From assembly GCA_937993755.1 (NCBI GenBank), contig CALKMA010000028.1:28806-92805 (forward strand): DNA of 64,000 bases, read 5' to 3'. The position numbers and the translations under genes were made by a program. A model generated the notes under the pieces. It searched no databases and was not told the origin of the DNA. It worked only from the letters and a program-made list of their open reading frames with translations. The DNA comes from HGM13233 sp900762805 (GTDB lineage Bacteria > Bacillota > Clostridia > Oscillospirales > Ruminococcaceae). Position 1 is the first letter of the stretch. Every line of letters starts with the position of its first letter. Below are positions 1 through 11,106 of the stretch, piece by piece.

Positions 1-80
1 ACGGGTATTGGCAGAGTTTGGCGACAGCTAATATTATGGTTTTGCACAATTATTTGTAACAATAAAAACAATATTTGGCC

Positions 81-109
81 TTTACACTGAAATAATAAAC
101 ATATAAAAT
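81..109 (+). promoter_or_regulatory. Putative sigma-A promoter of the gat-type PTS island
   Basis: TTTACA at 81-86 and TAAAAT at 104-109 are separated by 17 bases, upstream of the regulator gene at 133. The first 80 bases are AT-rich and hold no gene that I can support. Confidence 0.5.
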
Positions 110-132
110 GAAAGCAAGCGAGGGAACCACAC

Positions 133-2211
133 ATGGAAATCAACGGCCTTATGGTGAGAATGATAGATGCCCTACTCGACAACAGCGGATGTATGTCTGC
201 TGATGGGTTGGCAGCAGCTGTCGAGATTTCCAAACGTTCGGTTCGGTACCACATTGAAAAAATCAACGATTGCCTCGCAGAGGCTGGTTTGCAGCCGATC
301 GTGTTGCGACGCGGGCATCTATTTTTGGATATGTCGGCGACTGACCGGATCGAAAAGCTGTTGGTCGAGGCAAAAAAGCACACATATGTTCTGTCAAAAC
401 AGGAGCGCAAGGCGGTTGTCTGTATCGCGGCAGCGACCGGCAGCAGTATGACCATTGATCAGTTTTCGGCCTATTTTGGTGTTAGCCGCAACACGACGAT
501 CAGTGAGATACGAGAGTTAAAGACGGAGTTGGCCGAGCAGCAGATTGATTTGAGTAGCGCTGGCAAGGTAGGCTACCGGATTCGGGGCGAAGAAACCAGC
601 ATCCGGTATTACTTAGTAAAGACCATCCTTGATCTTCCGGTGCCTGAGATTCAGCAACGCATTCTTGGCTTTGTGCAGGAGGCCGCCGAGAGGTTGTTTG
701 GTTGCCGCATCAATGAGGCATTTATCCGGGAGATGATGGCGACCATCGTTGCCGGCGAGACCGAGTTGGGTGTCAAATACAACAACAATGCTATTCGGGA
801 AATGGTTGATTATCTGTTGCTGGTAGCTGTGCGCTCCCAGCAGGGCTTTTTGGCACGGAAGATTAAGGAAATTGAAGAGCTCCGCGAATTCGCCTCGGCT
901 GACAGTATCATCCGTCGGATGGAAGAATTTGGCATAACCATCCCCGTGCAGGAGCAGAGTTATATTGCCGCGATTCTGTTGGGATCCAGATTATACGATA
1001 TTGACCGAGCATCGGTGCCCGATTCTGCTGATATGGAGAGCTTTACCACTGACCTTATTGATGTGTTTTCCGCCCGCACGTGCATCCGATTCGATAAGCG
1101 GGAGGAGCTGGTAGCCCAGCTTTTGCTGCACATCCGACCGATGTTTTACAGGTTGAGATATCATATCAAGGTAAAAAATGTCCTGACAAGGGAAATACAA
1201 AGCCGCTACCACGAGATGTACAATATGACCGATCTTGCCGTCAAAACCATCGAACGGGATTACGGGCTGTCGGTTCCAGAGGATGAGGTAGCCTATCTTT
1301 GCGCCTACCTCAGTGGTTGGGCGCAGAATTACCTTCCGGTCGAGAGTGACAGCAAAGATAGCACGATTCTTGTTGTGTGCGGTGCGGGCATTAGTACTTC
1401 GCTGCTGATAAAAAAGCAGCTTTCAGCGCTGCTGGGCGACAGCTACAGCTTTTGCATCAAAGATTTCCGCGAGGTCACGCAGTATGGTTGTGCTGACTAT
1501 TTGTTGGTAGTCTCGACCGTTGAGTTGCCTTTTATGGGAGATAATATCGTTTGGGTAAAACCGATACTCAGTCGCAGCCAGCAGCAGGAAATTATTCTGA
1601 GAACATCCAAAAACAATTTTGCCGATCCACATGGTGTCGTTGCGGACCTACTGGATGCGATAGAAAGCTATGCCGTCATCGAAAACAGGGAAGCATTGGG
1701 CGTTCAACTTCTCAAGACTCTTTCCACCCACCAGAAAGAGAAGACGATGGATGCGCCGCAGTTACTTCAAGTGCTGACATCCAATATGATACAGATTATT
1801 GAGTATGCCGAGACGTATGAGACAGCGCTGGATATGGCGTGTCAGCCGCTTATCCAGCGGGGAATCGTTACCGAAAGTTATCCCTGGTCGATAGCGGAGA
1901 TTGTCGACCGACTGGGGCTCTACTCGGAAATAGCGCCTTATATTATGCTGGCTCACGGGAGTCGCGACGAGCAGGTGACACAGGTGGGCGTGGCGCTTTC
2001 GGTTTTCAGAAAACCTGTCTTGTTCCCCAAGTGGGACAAAGAAATACGAGTCATGTTTGTTCTAGCTGCACCCGACAACGAATCGCATTTGCCGCTTCTG
2101 GATGACATCATGAAGCTCATCGGTAACGGAGCCTGCCGTCGGCAGCTCACTGATGGCAATTTTGCTGATGCGAACCAAATACTGTGCCTGATAGAGAGTG
2201 TTTTAGCATAG
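133..2211 (+). CDS. BglG/MtlR-type transcription activator with PRD, PTS IIB-like and IIA-like domains
   Basis: This 692-residue protein is a PTS-controlled transcription regulator of the MtlR/LicR type. An N-terminal helix-turn-helix (about residues 8-60) and a second HTH-like segment (about 95-150) are followed by PRD regions (about 180-400). A IIB-like domain carries Cys416 in a VVCGAGIST loop, and a C-terminal IIA-like domain carries His608 in LAHGSR. In this family the PRD histidines are phosphorylated by HPr/EI and the IIB/IIA-like domains sense the cognate PTS, so that sugar supply controls activity. The gene sits just ahead of an aldolase and a galactitol-type PTS on the same strand, which it most likely activates. 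The start is ATG with GAGGGA about 9 bases upstream. The base composition is lower in GC than the genes after 5.4 kb. Confidence 0.88.
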   Translation: MEINGLMVRMIDALLDNSGCMSADGLAAAVEISKRSVRYHIEKINDCLAEAGLQPIVLRRGHLFLDMSATDRIEKLLVEAKKHTYVLSKQERKAVVCIAAATGSSMTIDQFSAYFGVSRNTTISEIRELKTELAEQQIDLSSAGKVGYRIRGEETSIRYYLVKTILDLPVPEIQQRILGFVQEAAERLFGCRINEAFIREMMATIVAGETELGVKYNNNAIREMVDYLLLVAVRSQQGFLARKIKEIEELREFASADSIIRRMEEFGITIPVQEQSYIAAILLGSRLYDIDRASVPDSADMESFTTDLIDVFSARTCIRFDKREELVAQLLLHIRPMFYRLRYHIKVKNVLTREIQSRYHEMYNMTDLAVKTIERDYGLSVPEDEVAYLCAYLSGWAQNYLPVESDSKDSTILVVCGAGISTSLLIKKQLSALLGDSYSFCIKDFREVTQYGCADYLLVVSTVELPFMGDNIVWVKPILSRSQQQEIILRTSKNNFADPHGVVADLLDAIESYAVIENREALGVQLLKTLSTHQKEKTMDAPQLLQVLTSNMIQIIEYAETYETALDMACQPLIQRGIVTESYPWSIAEIVDRLGLYSEIAPYIMLAHGSRDEQVTQVGVALSVFRKPVLFPKWDKEIRVMFVLAAPDNESHLPLLDDIMKLIGNGACRRQLTDGNFADANQILCLIESVLA

Positions 2212-2280
2212 TGGCGCGTATTTGAATATGTGAATCATTCTTTGCAAAGATGGAATCAAAAAACAAACAGGAGGAATTAT

Positions 2281-3201
2281 ATGTCTTTTGTAAGCGAGAA
2301 CGAATTGCTTGAAAGGGCGGAAAGGGGCGGCTACGCCGTGCCTGGCTTTTTCCCGTTCAATATGGACTTTATCAAGCCCATCATTGATGTTGCCGAGGAG
2401 GAGGGTAGTCCGGTTGTATTGCTGCAAGGCCCGGAATTCATCGAGAGTTTTGGTGCTACTGTTTTTACACAAGCGCTCATTACCGCAGCGTACAATGCCA
2501 AAGTTCCCGTTTCAATCGCGGTGGATCATCCATTCGTGACCGACGAGAATGCTGTTCCACAAGCTGTGCGGGAAATGCATCTTGGTTGGCGGTCGGTCAT
2601 GTTGGACGGCTCGCTGCTACCGTATGAGAAAAATGTCGCCATGACCAAAGAGTTAGCTCGCATTTGCCACTATGCCGGCGTTTCCTGCGTGGGGGCGCTT
2701 GGCGAGGTGCGCCGTTTCTTCCCACAAGCTGCCAACTACAAGGCTGCCTTTGAGGACAGCTTTGTTGTGCCGCCGGGAATCATGACTGACCCCGATCAGG
2801 CAGCTGAATTCGTAGCCGAGACCAAGGTTGATTCTCTGACGGTATCGGTTGGGCAGTATGTGCGCTCACTGTGGGATGGAGAGTTGCCGCCTTTCAAGCG
2901 TACCGGCCGACTGGATTTTGAACGGCTCGAACAAATCAGGCAAAAGACCAGCGCCCATCTAATTATGCACGGGGCGACTCATGTGGCTGAAGAGGATCTT
3001 GAACGGGCAGCCAAAAGCGGCGTAGCTATGATTAAAGTGGCCTCCGAGCAGGCGCTCATTTGGTCTAATGAAATCCGAAAGACCGTCACAGCCAACACAG
3101 AGTTGATGTTCCCGGAGGACATCCAAAAGCCGGCACTTCAAGCTGTTAAGGAGTCGATGCGCCATTATATTAGGACGTTCAATGCTTCGGGCAAAGCTTG
3201 A
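2281..3201 (+). CDS. Class II (ketose-bisphosphate) aldolase family protein with an altered zinc site
   Basis: A 306-residue TIM-barrel protein of the fructose/tagatose-bisphosphate class II aldolase family (FbaA/GatY/KbaY). The VDHP segment (Asp82, His83), GEV (Glu142) and LIMHGAT (His230) match conserved positions. The segment that normally reads GTAHG and supplies the middle zinc-binding histidine reads VGQYVR (residues 191-195), so one of the three expected His ligands appears absent. The ATG at 2281 follows AGGAGGAATTAT and is preferred to an in-frame start 51 bases upstream. It lies between the regulator and the PTS IIC gene and may cleave or otherwise process the phosphorylated sugar taken up by that PTS. 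The altered site may mean a changed reaction, a non-aldolase role or a different metal ligand. Confidence 0.75.
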   Translation: MSFVSENELLERAERGGYAVPGFFPFNMDFIKPIIDVAEEEGSPVVLLQGPEFIESFGATVFTQALITAAYNAKVPVSIAVDHPFVTDENAVPQAVREMHLGWRSVMLDGSLLPYEKNVAMTKELARICHYAGVSCVGALGEVRRFFPQAANYKAAFEDSFVVPPGIMTDPDQAAEFVAETKVDSLTVSVGQYVRSLWDGELPPFKRTGRLDFERLEQIRQKTSAHLIMHGATHVAEEDLERAAKSGVAMIKVASEQALIWSNEIRKTVTANTELMFPEDIQKPALQAVKESMRHYIRTFNASGKA

Positions 3202-3223
3202 CAAAAATACAAAGGAGAATATT

Positions 3224-4501
3224 ATGGAGTACATTGTTAATGCAATCAACTGGTTCGGCAATCTGCCAGGGCCAGTCATGATGTTCTTGATCTTCTTGGT
3301 TATCAATCTGTTACTGAAGATCAAGCCGGGGAAGGCGATACGCGCAGCTTTCATGTATGCTATGGGTCTTTTCGCCTTGTCCACCTTTGCGTTTGACGTG
3401 TTTCTTGGTACCGTGTCTGGTGTTGCCAATGCCATGGTTGAAAACCTTGGTCTTAAGATGACAGCGGTCGATTTCGGTGCTGGTGTCACGCCGATTATGC
3501 TTTCTAACCCGCTAATCCTGTGGGCCATTCCCATCGGCATCGCGCTCAATATTGTGATGCTGGTCTTTAAGCTCACTAAAACGCTGGATGTTGATATCTA
3601 CAATATGCTCTATTTCTGGGGCAGCGCTGGCGTTCTGACCTCGGTTGCCACCGGCGGCAATGTGCTGTACGGCATTCTAGCCATGATTATCGCAGGCATC
3701 TTGACCTTAAAAGTGGCTGATTGGGCTGCACCTCACATCCACAAGGTGCTGCCACAGTATGAGGGTATCTCTTTCCCTTATGTTTACAGCGCTTTCTATG
3801 CGCCGGTTGCTTACTGGTTTAACAAACTGTTTGATAAGATTCCCTTTATCCGTGATTCCAAACTTTCGGCCGACGATATTCGTAAGAAATTAGGTGTACT
3901 CGGTGAACCGGGCATCATCGGATTTCTCCTCGGTATCATCATGTCGGTGCTCGGTGGCTACGGTTTTGCCGACGTCATGTATACGGGTATCAAGTTCGGC
4001 GCCTCGCTGTACTTCATTCCTCTTAGCACTAAGATCCTGATTGAGGGTCTAAATGAAACGACGACAGTTCTGACAGAGTGGGCCAGGAGCAAGTTTAAGA
4101 ACCGTGAGATATACATTGGCCTTGACGGCGTTGTTATCGCAGGCCTGCCGGAATCGCTGGCCGTTGGCCTGTTGCTTGTTCCTATTGCATTGCTGGTTTC
4201 GGTTATTCTGCCGGGCAACACGGTGCTACCTATCGGTATGCTATCGGTTGGTTTCATCCTTGTAGCGGTATTCATGCCCTTCTTCAAGATGAACATTCTT
4301 AAGGGCGTTTTGTTCTCGTTTATCGTTGTGGCCTGTGAACTTTATATCGGTACGCTGTTGGCCCCCGTTTATACCGAGATCGCCCTGCAGGCCGGCTATG
4401 AGATTCCGTATGGTGCCATCCAGATTACGAATGCTGCTAACTTCCCCAACCTGCTTTGTGTTAAGCTGTTTGAGCTTATTCAGAAGCTATTTGGTGCTTA
4501 A
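3224..4501 (+). CDS. PTS galactitol-family IIC membrane component
   Basis: A 425-residue hydrophobic protein with about 9-11 membrane segments, resembling GatC-type IIC permeases of the galactitol/pentitol PTS family. It would form the sugar channel and cooperate with the separate IIB (4551) and IIA (4843) proteins. The ATG at 3224 has AAAGGAGAATATT upstream, a good ribosome site, and is preferred to an in-frame start 42 bases upstream inside the aldolase gene. The order IIC-IIB-IIA differs from the E. coli gatABC order. The substrate cannot be read from the sequence; galactitol, another polyol or a ketose derivative are all possible. Confidence 0.82.
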   Translation: MEYIVNAINWFGNLPGPVMMFLIFLVINLLLKIKPGKAIRAAFMYAMGLFALSTFAFDVFLGTVSGVANAMVENLGLKMTAVDFGAGVTPIMLSNPLILWAIPIGIALNIVMLVFKLTKTLDVDIYNMLYFWGSAGVLTSVATGGNVLYGILAMIIAGILTLKVADWAAPHIHKVLPQYEGISFPYVYSAFYAPVAYWFNKLFDKIPFIRDSKLSADDIRKKLGVLGEPGIIGFLLGIIMSVLGGYGFADVMYTGIKFGASLYFIPLSTKILIEGLNETTTVLTEWARSKFKNREIYIGLDGVVIAGLPESLAVGLLLVPIALLVSVILPGNTVLPIGMLSVGFILVAVFMPFFKMNILKGVLFSFIVVACELYIGTLLAPVYTEIALQAGYEIPYGAIQITNAANFPNLLCVKLFELIQKLFGA

Positions 4502-4550
4502 ACAAAGGGATAAGACCAGAATTCAGTAGATTGCGTCGAGAGGCAAATAC

Positions 4551-4859
4551 ATGAAAAGAAAAAAAACATTATTGATAATCTGTGCGTTAGGATATGCAAC
4601 GTCGACAATGATAAAAAAAACCATCTGCGACTGCTTTGAGACGAATTGCATTGATGGCTGGAATGTTGAGTGCATTGGTTATAATATGTCACAGGGACGC
4701 ACCGACGATGCAGATATTATCGTGACCTCACTTGATCTGAACCCGAAAGAACATACCGTGCCTGTAATCCGCGGTGTTGCGCTTATCAGCGGGATTGGCA
4801 AGGAAAAGGTCTTAAATCAAATCGTAGAAGAGGTCCGGCGTATTGAACAAAATCAGTAA
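4551..4859 (+). CDS. PTS galactitol-family IIB component
   Basis: A 102-residue soluble phosphocarrier. The N-terminal strand and loop reads IICALGYATST with Cys11 as the expected phosphocysteine, typical of lactose/galactitol-type IIB folds. It accepts phosphate from the IIA encoded just downstream and passes it to the sugar at the IIC. The gene follows IIC by 49 bases and its end overlaps the start of IIA by 17 bases, which indicates translational coupling. Confidence 0.8.
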   Translation: MKRKKTLLIICALGYATSTMIKKTICDCFETNCIDGWNVECIGYNMSQGRTDDADIIVTSLDLNPKEHTVPVIRGVALISGIGKEKVLNQIVEEVRRIEQNQ

Positions 4860-5355
4860 GGGACGTTTGGCAGATGCTTTCGAGAGAGCGGAGCGTCAAA
4901 GCGACGTCAGAATCATTCATTTGCACGGTCAGTTTACATGGAAGTCGCTGCTGTCCCGACTCGGCGATACAGCTGTCGAGGAAGGCTTTGCCCGACCTGG
5001 CATTTCGGAGGCGCTAATCGAGCGTGAAAGCAGCTATCCGACGGGTATCGATGCCGGGATAGGTGTAGCCATCCCCCATGCGGATAAGATTTATACTAGC
5101 CGGGAGACTGTTTTTGTTGCCATTCTTGAAGAGCCGGTTTTGTTTAACCAAATGGGTGGTGGCGAATCGGTGTCTGTCCGAATCGTGTTCATGCTGGTAC
5201 TTGGTAGCGTCGGGAAGCATTTGGACATGATGGGTGCAGTCGCAGATCTCATTCAGGATACCGACAAGCTAAAGGCGCTTTGGAAGGACGGGGCATATCA
5301 GGTTTTGACGGATGCTTTGTGTCGGCAACCGTGTCGTCCTGACATACCCGACTGA
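4843..5355 (+). CDS. PTS IIA component (fructose/mannitol EIIA-type fold)
   Basis: A 170-residue protein of the EIIA-2 family. His79 in VAIPHAD is the predicted phosphorylation site, and GIDAGIGVAIPHAD matches the family signature. The proposed start is a TTG at 4843 inside the end of the IIB gene, preceded by GAGG about 10 bases upstream; no good ATG lies nearby, so the exact start is uncertain. It would pass phosphate from HPr to the IIB protein and probably also signals to the PRD regulator at 133. It is the last gene before a strong terminator. Confidence 0.75.
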   Translation: MNKISKGRLADAFERAERQSDVRIIHLHGQFTWKSLLSRLGDTAVEEGFARPGISEALIERESSYPTGIDAGIGVAIPHADKIYTSRETVFVAILEEPVLFNQMGGGESVSVRIVFMLVLGSVGKHLDMMGAVADLIQDTDKLKALWKDGAYQVLTDALCRQPCRPDIPD

Positions 5356-5384
5356 GCTTTCTATCGACAAGCTCTAAAAAGAAC

Positions 5385-5428
5385 AACCGCCCCGGACGGC
5401 CGCTTGCGCAGCCGTCCGGGGCGGTTTC
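5385..5428 (+). terminator. Rho-independent terminator of the gat-type island
   Basis: A perfect 16-base stem (AACCGCCCCGGACGGC, 5385-5400) pairs with 5411-5426, followed by TTTCATT. It separates the island from the convergent thrS gene. Confidence 0.85.
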
Positions 5429-5470
5429 ATTATGAGTCGGGGATCGCCGCGGCGTGGCTTTCGTTTGGCC

Positions 5471-7381
<1,911 letters not shown>

Positions 7382-7404
7382 ATAGATTTCCTCCCGAAAA
7401 TAGA

Positions 7405-7444
7405 AATGAAAAACGCCTCATCCCGCATGATACGGGATGAGGCG
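7405..7444 (-). terminator. T-box leader terminator hairpin
   Basis: On the minus strand CGCCTCATCCCG (7444-7433) pairs with CGGGATGAGGCG (7425-7414), followed by TTTTTCATTTC. It lies just after the T-box sequence and just before the thrS ribosome site, as expected for a transcriptional attenuator. Confidence 0.85.
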
Positions 7445-7632
7445 ATGAGTCCCCACGGTTCCACCCGAATTGCGCCGCTGGAGCGGCGCCGCTCGTTTCA
7501 AAGGGCTTTACGCGCCCTGCACGGCGCCGGTTCGCCGGCGCGCTCCGGGGTGGTATGAAGCAGGCCGGTGTACCTTTTCAGCTGCCGGTACTCTCTGTCG
7601 GGCGGGCCCTTCACGTGTCCCCATCAACGCTT
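7405..7632 (-). promoter_or_regulatory. T-box riboswitch controlling thrS
   Basis: The minus strand carries the conserved T-box core GGGTGGAACCGTGGGG (7466-7451), next to the terminator hairpin it would compete with. Upstream lie GC-rich stems and an AGAGAGTA segment that resembles the AG-bulge part of stem I. The gene controlled is thrS, so the specifier should be a threonine codon; an ACC lies in the stem I region but I cannot fix the specifier loop with certainty. Confidence 0.85.
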
Positions 7633-7638
7633 TAGTTC

Positions 7639-7667
7639 ATTATGTCACAAGTCAGACGATTTGTCAA
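7639..7667 (-). promoter_or_regulatory. Sigma-A promoter of the thrS T-box transcript
   Basis: On the minus strand TTGACA (7667-7662) and CATAAT (7644-7639) are spaced by exactly 17 bases, a few bases upstream of the T-box leader. Confidence 0.8.
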
Positions 7668-7994
7668 TCATCAAAAACAGCTTTTGCGGCGCGGGCCGCC
7701 GGCTGCCTGCGGGCGCTGTCCCTGAAAAGGCAGACGGGGCTGTGGCCGGTGGAGGGGCCGCCCGCCCAGAAAAGCGCAGAACTCTTTGTTGCCGGTGCTT
7801 TTCCGCCGGAGAGGCGGGCGGGAGCCGCCTTCGCGGGCGCTTGCTTCCGGGGAGCCCCGGCGGGCGCGCCGGCACCGGAAAAGCAGGGCGGCGCCTTGGG
7901 GCTTCGCGGCGGGCTGCCCCGCCGCCTCAAGCCCTGCCTGCGGCGCAAATTTTGGCAGAAAGGCACAAAAACCCCCAAACTTGCGGGTTGATAC
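7668..7994. other. GC-rich intergenic stretch without a recognised gene
   Basis: About 330 bases between the divergent thrS and rny promoters. Several overlapping short reading frames exist on both strands, but their translations are Ala/Arg/Pro/Gly-rich and mutually overlapping, with no ribosome site. I see no RNA gene. Confidence 0.5.
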
Positions 7995-8023
7995 TTGACA
8001 GCCGCCCCGATAGGGCTTAAAAT
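7995..8023 (+). promoter_or_regulatory. Sigma-A promoter of rny
   Basis: TTGACA at 7995-8000 and TAAAAT at 8018-8023 with a 17-base spacer, followed by an AT-rich 90-base leader to the rny start. Confidence 0.8.
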
Positions 8024-8115
8024 AATAATGTATATATTTTAAGCGTATATTTTAACGAATATATTCTATTTTATATATTTTAACAGAAAATTTGAAATGA
8101 AAAGAGGACAATACA

Positions 8116-9669
8116 ATGCAGCCATGGATGTGGATCGTTGTTATTGTTCTGACCGCTCTCGTAACTGGCGCTATTTGCTTCTTTTCAGGAGCAAATTATA
8201 GAAAAAAAGTTGCTGAAGCCCGCATCGGCTCTGCCGAGGATGAGGCCAAGCGCATCGTCAACGATGCGCTTAAGAGCGCAGAACAAAAACGAAAGGAAGC
8301 TATCGTAGAGGCCAAGGATGAGCTATTCAAGCTGCGCAGCGATGCAGACCGCGAGGTCCGCGAGCGCCGCAGCGAGGTCGCCCGCCAGGAGCGCCGCCTG
8401 CTCCAGCGCGAGGAGCAGCTCGATAAGAAGTATGAACAGCAGGCGCGCGAGGAGGATCGCTTCAAGCAGCGCTCGGCCGCGCTCGACCAGCGCCTGAAGG
8501 AGGCCGAGGAGCTGAAAAATTCCCGCCGCGCCGAGATGGAGAAGATCGCCGGCCTGACCTCGCAGCAGGCGCGTGAGCTGCTGCTTTCGACCGTTGACGC
8601 CGAGCTCGACCATGAGAAGGCCGTCAAGATTCATGCCTATGAAACGCAGCTCAAGGATGAGTCGGACCAGCTGGCCCGCGATATCCTCAGCACCGTCATC
8701 GCCCGCTGCGCCGCCGACCATACGTCGGAGGCCACGGTGTCCGTTGTCGCCCTTCCCAACGACGATATGAAGGGACGCATCATCGGCCGCGAGGGCCGCA
8801 ATATCCGCACTATCGAGACGATCACCGGCGTCGATCTGATCATCGACGACACGCCGGAGGCCATCACTGTCTCCTGCTTCGACCCTGTCCGCCGCGAGAT
8901 TGCCCGCCTGGCGCTCGAAAAGCTGATTGCTGACGGCCGCATCCACCCTGCCCGCATCGAGGAAATGGTGGAAAAGGCCCGCCGCGAGGTCGAGCAGGTC
9001 ATCAAAAAAGAGGGCGAGAACGCTGTGCTGGAGGCGGGCGTCCACGGCCTGCATCCTGAGCTTGTCAAGCTGCTCGGCCGCCTGCATTACCGCACCAGCT
9101 ACGGCCAGAACGTGCTCAAGCACTCGATCGAGGTCTCTCTGCTGTCCGGGATGCTCGCCGGCGAGCTGGGGCTGGACTGCACGCTGGCGCGCCGCGCCGG
9201 CCTGCTGCATGATATCGGCAAGGCGCTCGACCATGAGCAGGAGGGCTCGCATATCAGCATCGGCGTCGATATCGCCCGCAAATATAAGGAAAACGACACG
9301 GTCGTCCACTGCATCGAGGCCCACCATGGCGATGTTGAGGCGCGCAATCCCTACGCCTTTATCGTGATGGCGGCCGACGCCATTTCGGCCTCGCGCCCCG
9401 GCGCCCGCAGTGAGAATCTTGAAAACTATATCCGCCGCCTTGAAAAGCTGGAGGAGATCGCCAATTCGTTCGAGGGTGTTGAAAACTCCTTCGCCATTCA
9501 GGCCGGCCGCGAGGTGCGCATCATCGTCAAGCCCGAAGTGGTGTCGGATGATAAGCTCACCATCGTGGCGCACGATATCGTCAAGCGCATCGAATCGGAG
9601 CTGAACTACCCCGGCCAGATCAAGGTACACGTCGTCCGCGAGAGCCGCGCCATCGACTACGCAAAATAG
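8116..9669 (+). CDS. rny: Ribonuclease Y
   Basis: A 517-residue membrane-anchored endoribonuclease that starts mRNA decay in Firmicutes. It has one N-terminal membrane helix (about residues 4-24), a long charged coiled coil (about 30-175), a KH RNA-binding domain ([13 protein letters not shown], about 218-230) and an HD domain ([12 protein letters not shown]) with the metal-binding His-Asp pair. Length and domain order are canonical. The ATG at 8116 follows AAAAGAGGACAATACA. A YmdB-type phosphodiesterase gene lies about 1.8 kb downstream. In Bacillus subtilis rny and ymdB are adjacent; here an aminopeptidase gene on the other strand separates them. Confidence 0.97.
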   Translation: MQPWMWIVVIVLTALVTGAICFFSGANYRKKVAEARIGSAEDEAKRIVNDALKSAEQKRKEAIVEAKDELFKLRSDADREVRERRSEVARQERRLLQREEQLDKKYEQQAREEDRFKQRSAALDQRLKEAEELKNSRRAEMEKIAGLTSQQARELLLSTVDAELDHEKAVKIHAYETQLKDESDQLARDILSTVIARCAADHTSEATVSVVALPNDDMKGRIIGREGRNIRTIETITGVDLIIDDTPEAITVSCFDPVRREIARLALEKLIADGRIHPARIEEMVEKARREVEQVIKKEGENAVLEAGVHGLHPELVKLLGRLHYRTSYGQNVLKHSIEVSLLSGMLAGELGLDCTLARRAGLLHDIGKALDHEQEGSHISIGVDIARKYKENDTVVHCIEAHHGDVEARNPYAFIVMAADAISASRPGARSENLENYIRRLEKLEEIANSFEGVENSFAIQAGREVRIIVKPEVVSDDKLTIVAHDIVKRIESELNYPGQIKVHVVRESRAIDYAK

Positions 9670-9764
9670 ACAAAGCTGCCGCAGAGCGCCCCGCCTGACA
9701 ATGACGGCCTGCCCTGCGCCGTGAAGGAGCAGGACGATCCTGCAAAAAACACTGCCCTAAGCAT

Positions 9765-9798
9765 AAATCCCGCCGCAGAAGCCCTGCGGCGGGATTTG
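9765..9798 (+). terminator. Terminator after rny
   Basis: AAATCCCGCCGCAG pairs with CTGCGGCGGGATTT across a short GAAGCC-type loop, followed by GTAATTTTTG. It may also serve the convergent aminopeptidase gene. Confidence 0.75.
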
Positions 9799-9831
9799 TA
9801 ATTTTTGAAACGGCCGGTGCGGCCGGAGAGG

Positions 9832-11106
9832 CTACAGAAGATCCGCTCGGTCCCCGCGCCGCACGACGCGGTGGCTGTAAAAGGACTTCATGGCCGCCGT
9901 GAAGTGGCCGAGATCGGCCCACGCCATCGTCTCGACAGCCGCGTGCATGGCAAGCTGCGGGATGCCGATATCGACCGACGGGACCGTGACCTGCCCCAGA
10001 CTGACGACGCCCAGCGTGCCGCCGCAGCTGCCGTCTGACCGGCTGGCGAAGTCCTGCCAGTCCGCGCCGCCCAAGCGGCACAGCTCCTTGAACACGGCCG
10101 CCGTATAGCCGTTGGTGGTGTAGTGGTCATGATGCTTGATGACCACGCCGCCGCCCAGCCGCACCTGATTGGTGGGGTCGCTCTTGGCGCCGGCGTTGGG
10201 ATGAGCGGCATGGGCGTTGTCGGCGCTGACGAGGAAGCTGTCGGCCAGGTCGCTGACCGGGTCGTGCCCCAGCGCCGCAGAGATGCGGCCGAGGATGGCG
10301 GCCAGCGCCGTGGAGCCGGCACCCGAAAAGGTGCGGCTGCCGATCTCCTCGCTGCTGAAGGCACACAGCACCGCCGTTGCCGGGCAGTCGGCAGCGAAAA
10401 AGGCCTCGGTGCAGCCGTAGAGGCTGGCAAGGTCGTCGAGCCGCGGCGACACCAGCAGCTCGCCGTGCAGGCCGGCGGTGCGCGCCGGCTGGTCGGCACA
10501 CAGGAACAGGTCGTGATCAAGCAGGCGGCCGCTTTCGCCGCAGGCGTCAGCCAGCGCCGCTTCAAGGTCGAATTCGCCGCCCAGCGTCACCACGGGCAGC
10601 AGGTCGGTCTGCGGGTTGAGCGCCAGCGACTTGTTGGCCTCGCGGTTGAGGTGGATGGCAAGGCTGGGGATGACGGCAGCGCCGCGGATAAGCACCCGCC
10701 GGACCGTCAGCCCCGATCCGCTTTCAAAAATGGCGCGGCCGCAAAGGGCCAGCGGGCGGTCAAGCCAGCTGTAATAGAGCATCCCGCCGTATGGCTCGAC
10801 ATTGAGCTTGACGACTCCACCCTCCTTCATGACGGGGTTGGGCTTGAGATGGAAGCAGGGTGAATCGGTGTGGGCGGCGGCTATCATAAAGCCCCTTTCG
10901 CGGCCGGCGCGGAAGGCGATGACGGCGTTGTCGCCCAGCGGCACATAGTATTTTCCGCCGGGTGTGAGTACCCAGCCGTCGCTCAGGGCGAGCGGCTCAA
11001 AGCCCTCGGCGGCAAGGCGGCCGGTCAGCTCGCCGGCTGCGTCGAAGGCGCAGGGCGAGGCGTCAAGAAAGCGGGCGAGGCCCGCGCAGAGCTGTTGGTC
11101 GTTCAT
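9832..11106 (-). CDS. apeB: M18-family metalloaminopeptidase
   Basis: A 424-residue zinc aminopeptidase of the M18 (aspartyl aminopeptidase) family, cytosolic, releasing N-terminal residues from peptides. Metal-binding and catalytic segments seen are AAHTDSPCFHLKP, SPRLDDLASL, SSEEIGSRT, SADNAHAAHPN and KHHDHYTTNG. Length is normal for the family. The ATG at 11106 follows TAGGAGGTTGTTT; an in-frame TTG six bases earlier is less likely. It lies alone between rny and the ymdB-like gene, on the opposite strand. Confidence 0.92.
   Translation of the reverse strand: MNDQQLCAGLARFLDASPCAFDAAGELTGRLAAEGFEPLALSDGWVLTPGGKYYVPLGDNAVIAFRAGRERGFMIAAAHTDSPCFHLKPNPVMKEGGVVKLNVEPYGGMLYYSWLDRPLALCGRAIFESGSGLTVRRVLIRGAAVIPSLAIHLNREANKSLALNPQTDLLPVVTLGGEFDLEAALADACGESGRLLDHDLFLCADQPARTAGLHGELLVSPRLDDLASLYGCTEAFFAADCPATAVLCAFSSEEIGSRTFSGAGSTALAAILGRISAALGHDPVSDLADSFLVSADNAHAAHPNAGAKSDPTNQVRLGGGVVIKHHDHYTTNGYTAAVFKELCRLGGADWQDFASRSDGSCGGTLGVVSLGQVTVPSVDIGIPQLAMHAAVETMAWADLGHFTAAMKSFYSHRVVRRGDRADLL

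Noticed and set aside
8323..9630. 435-codon minus-strand open frame opposite rny
   Set aside because: Antisense shadow of RNase Y, whose KH and HD domains are unmistakable.
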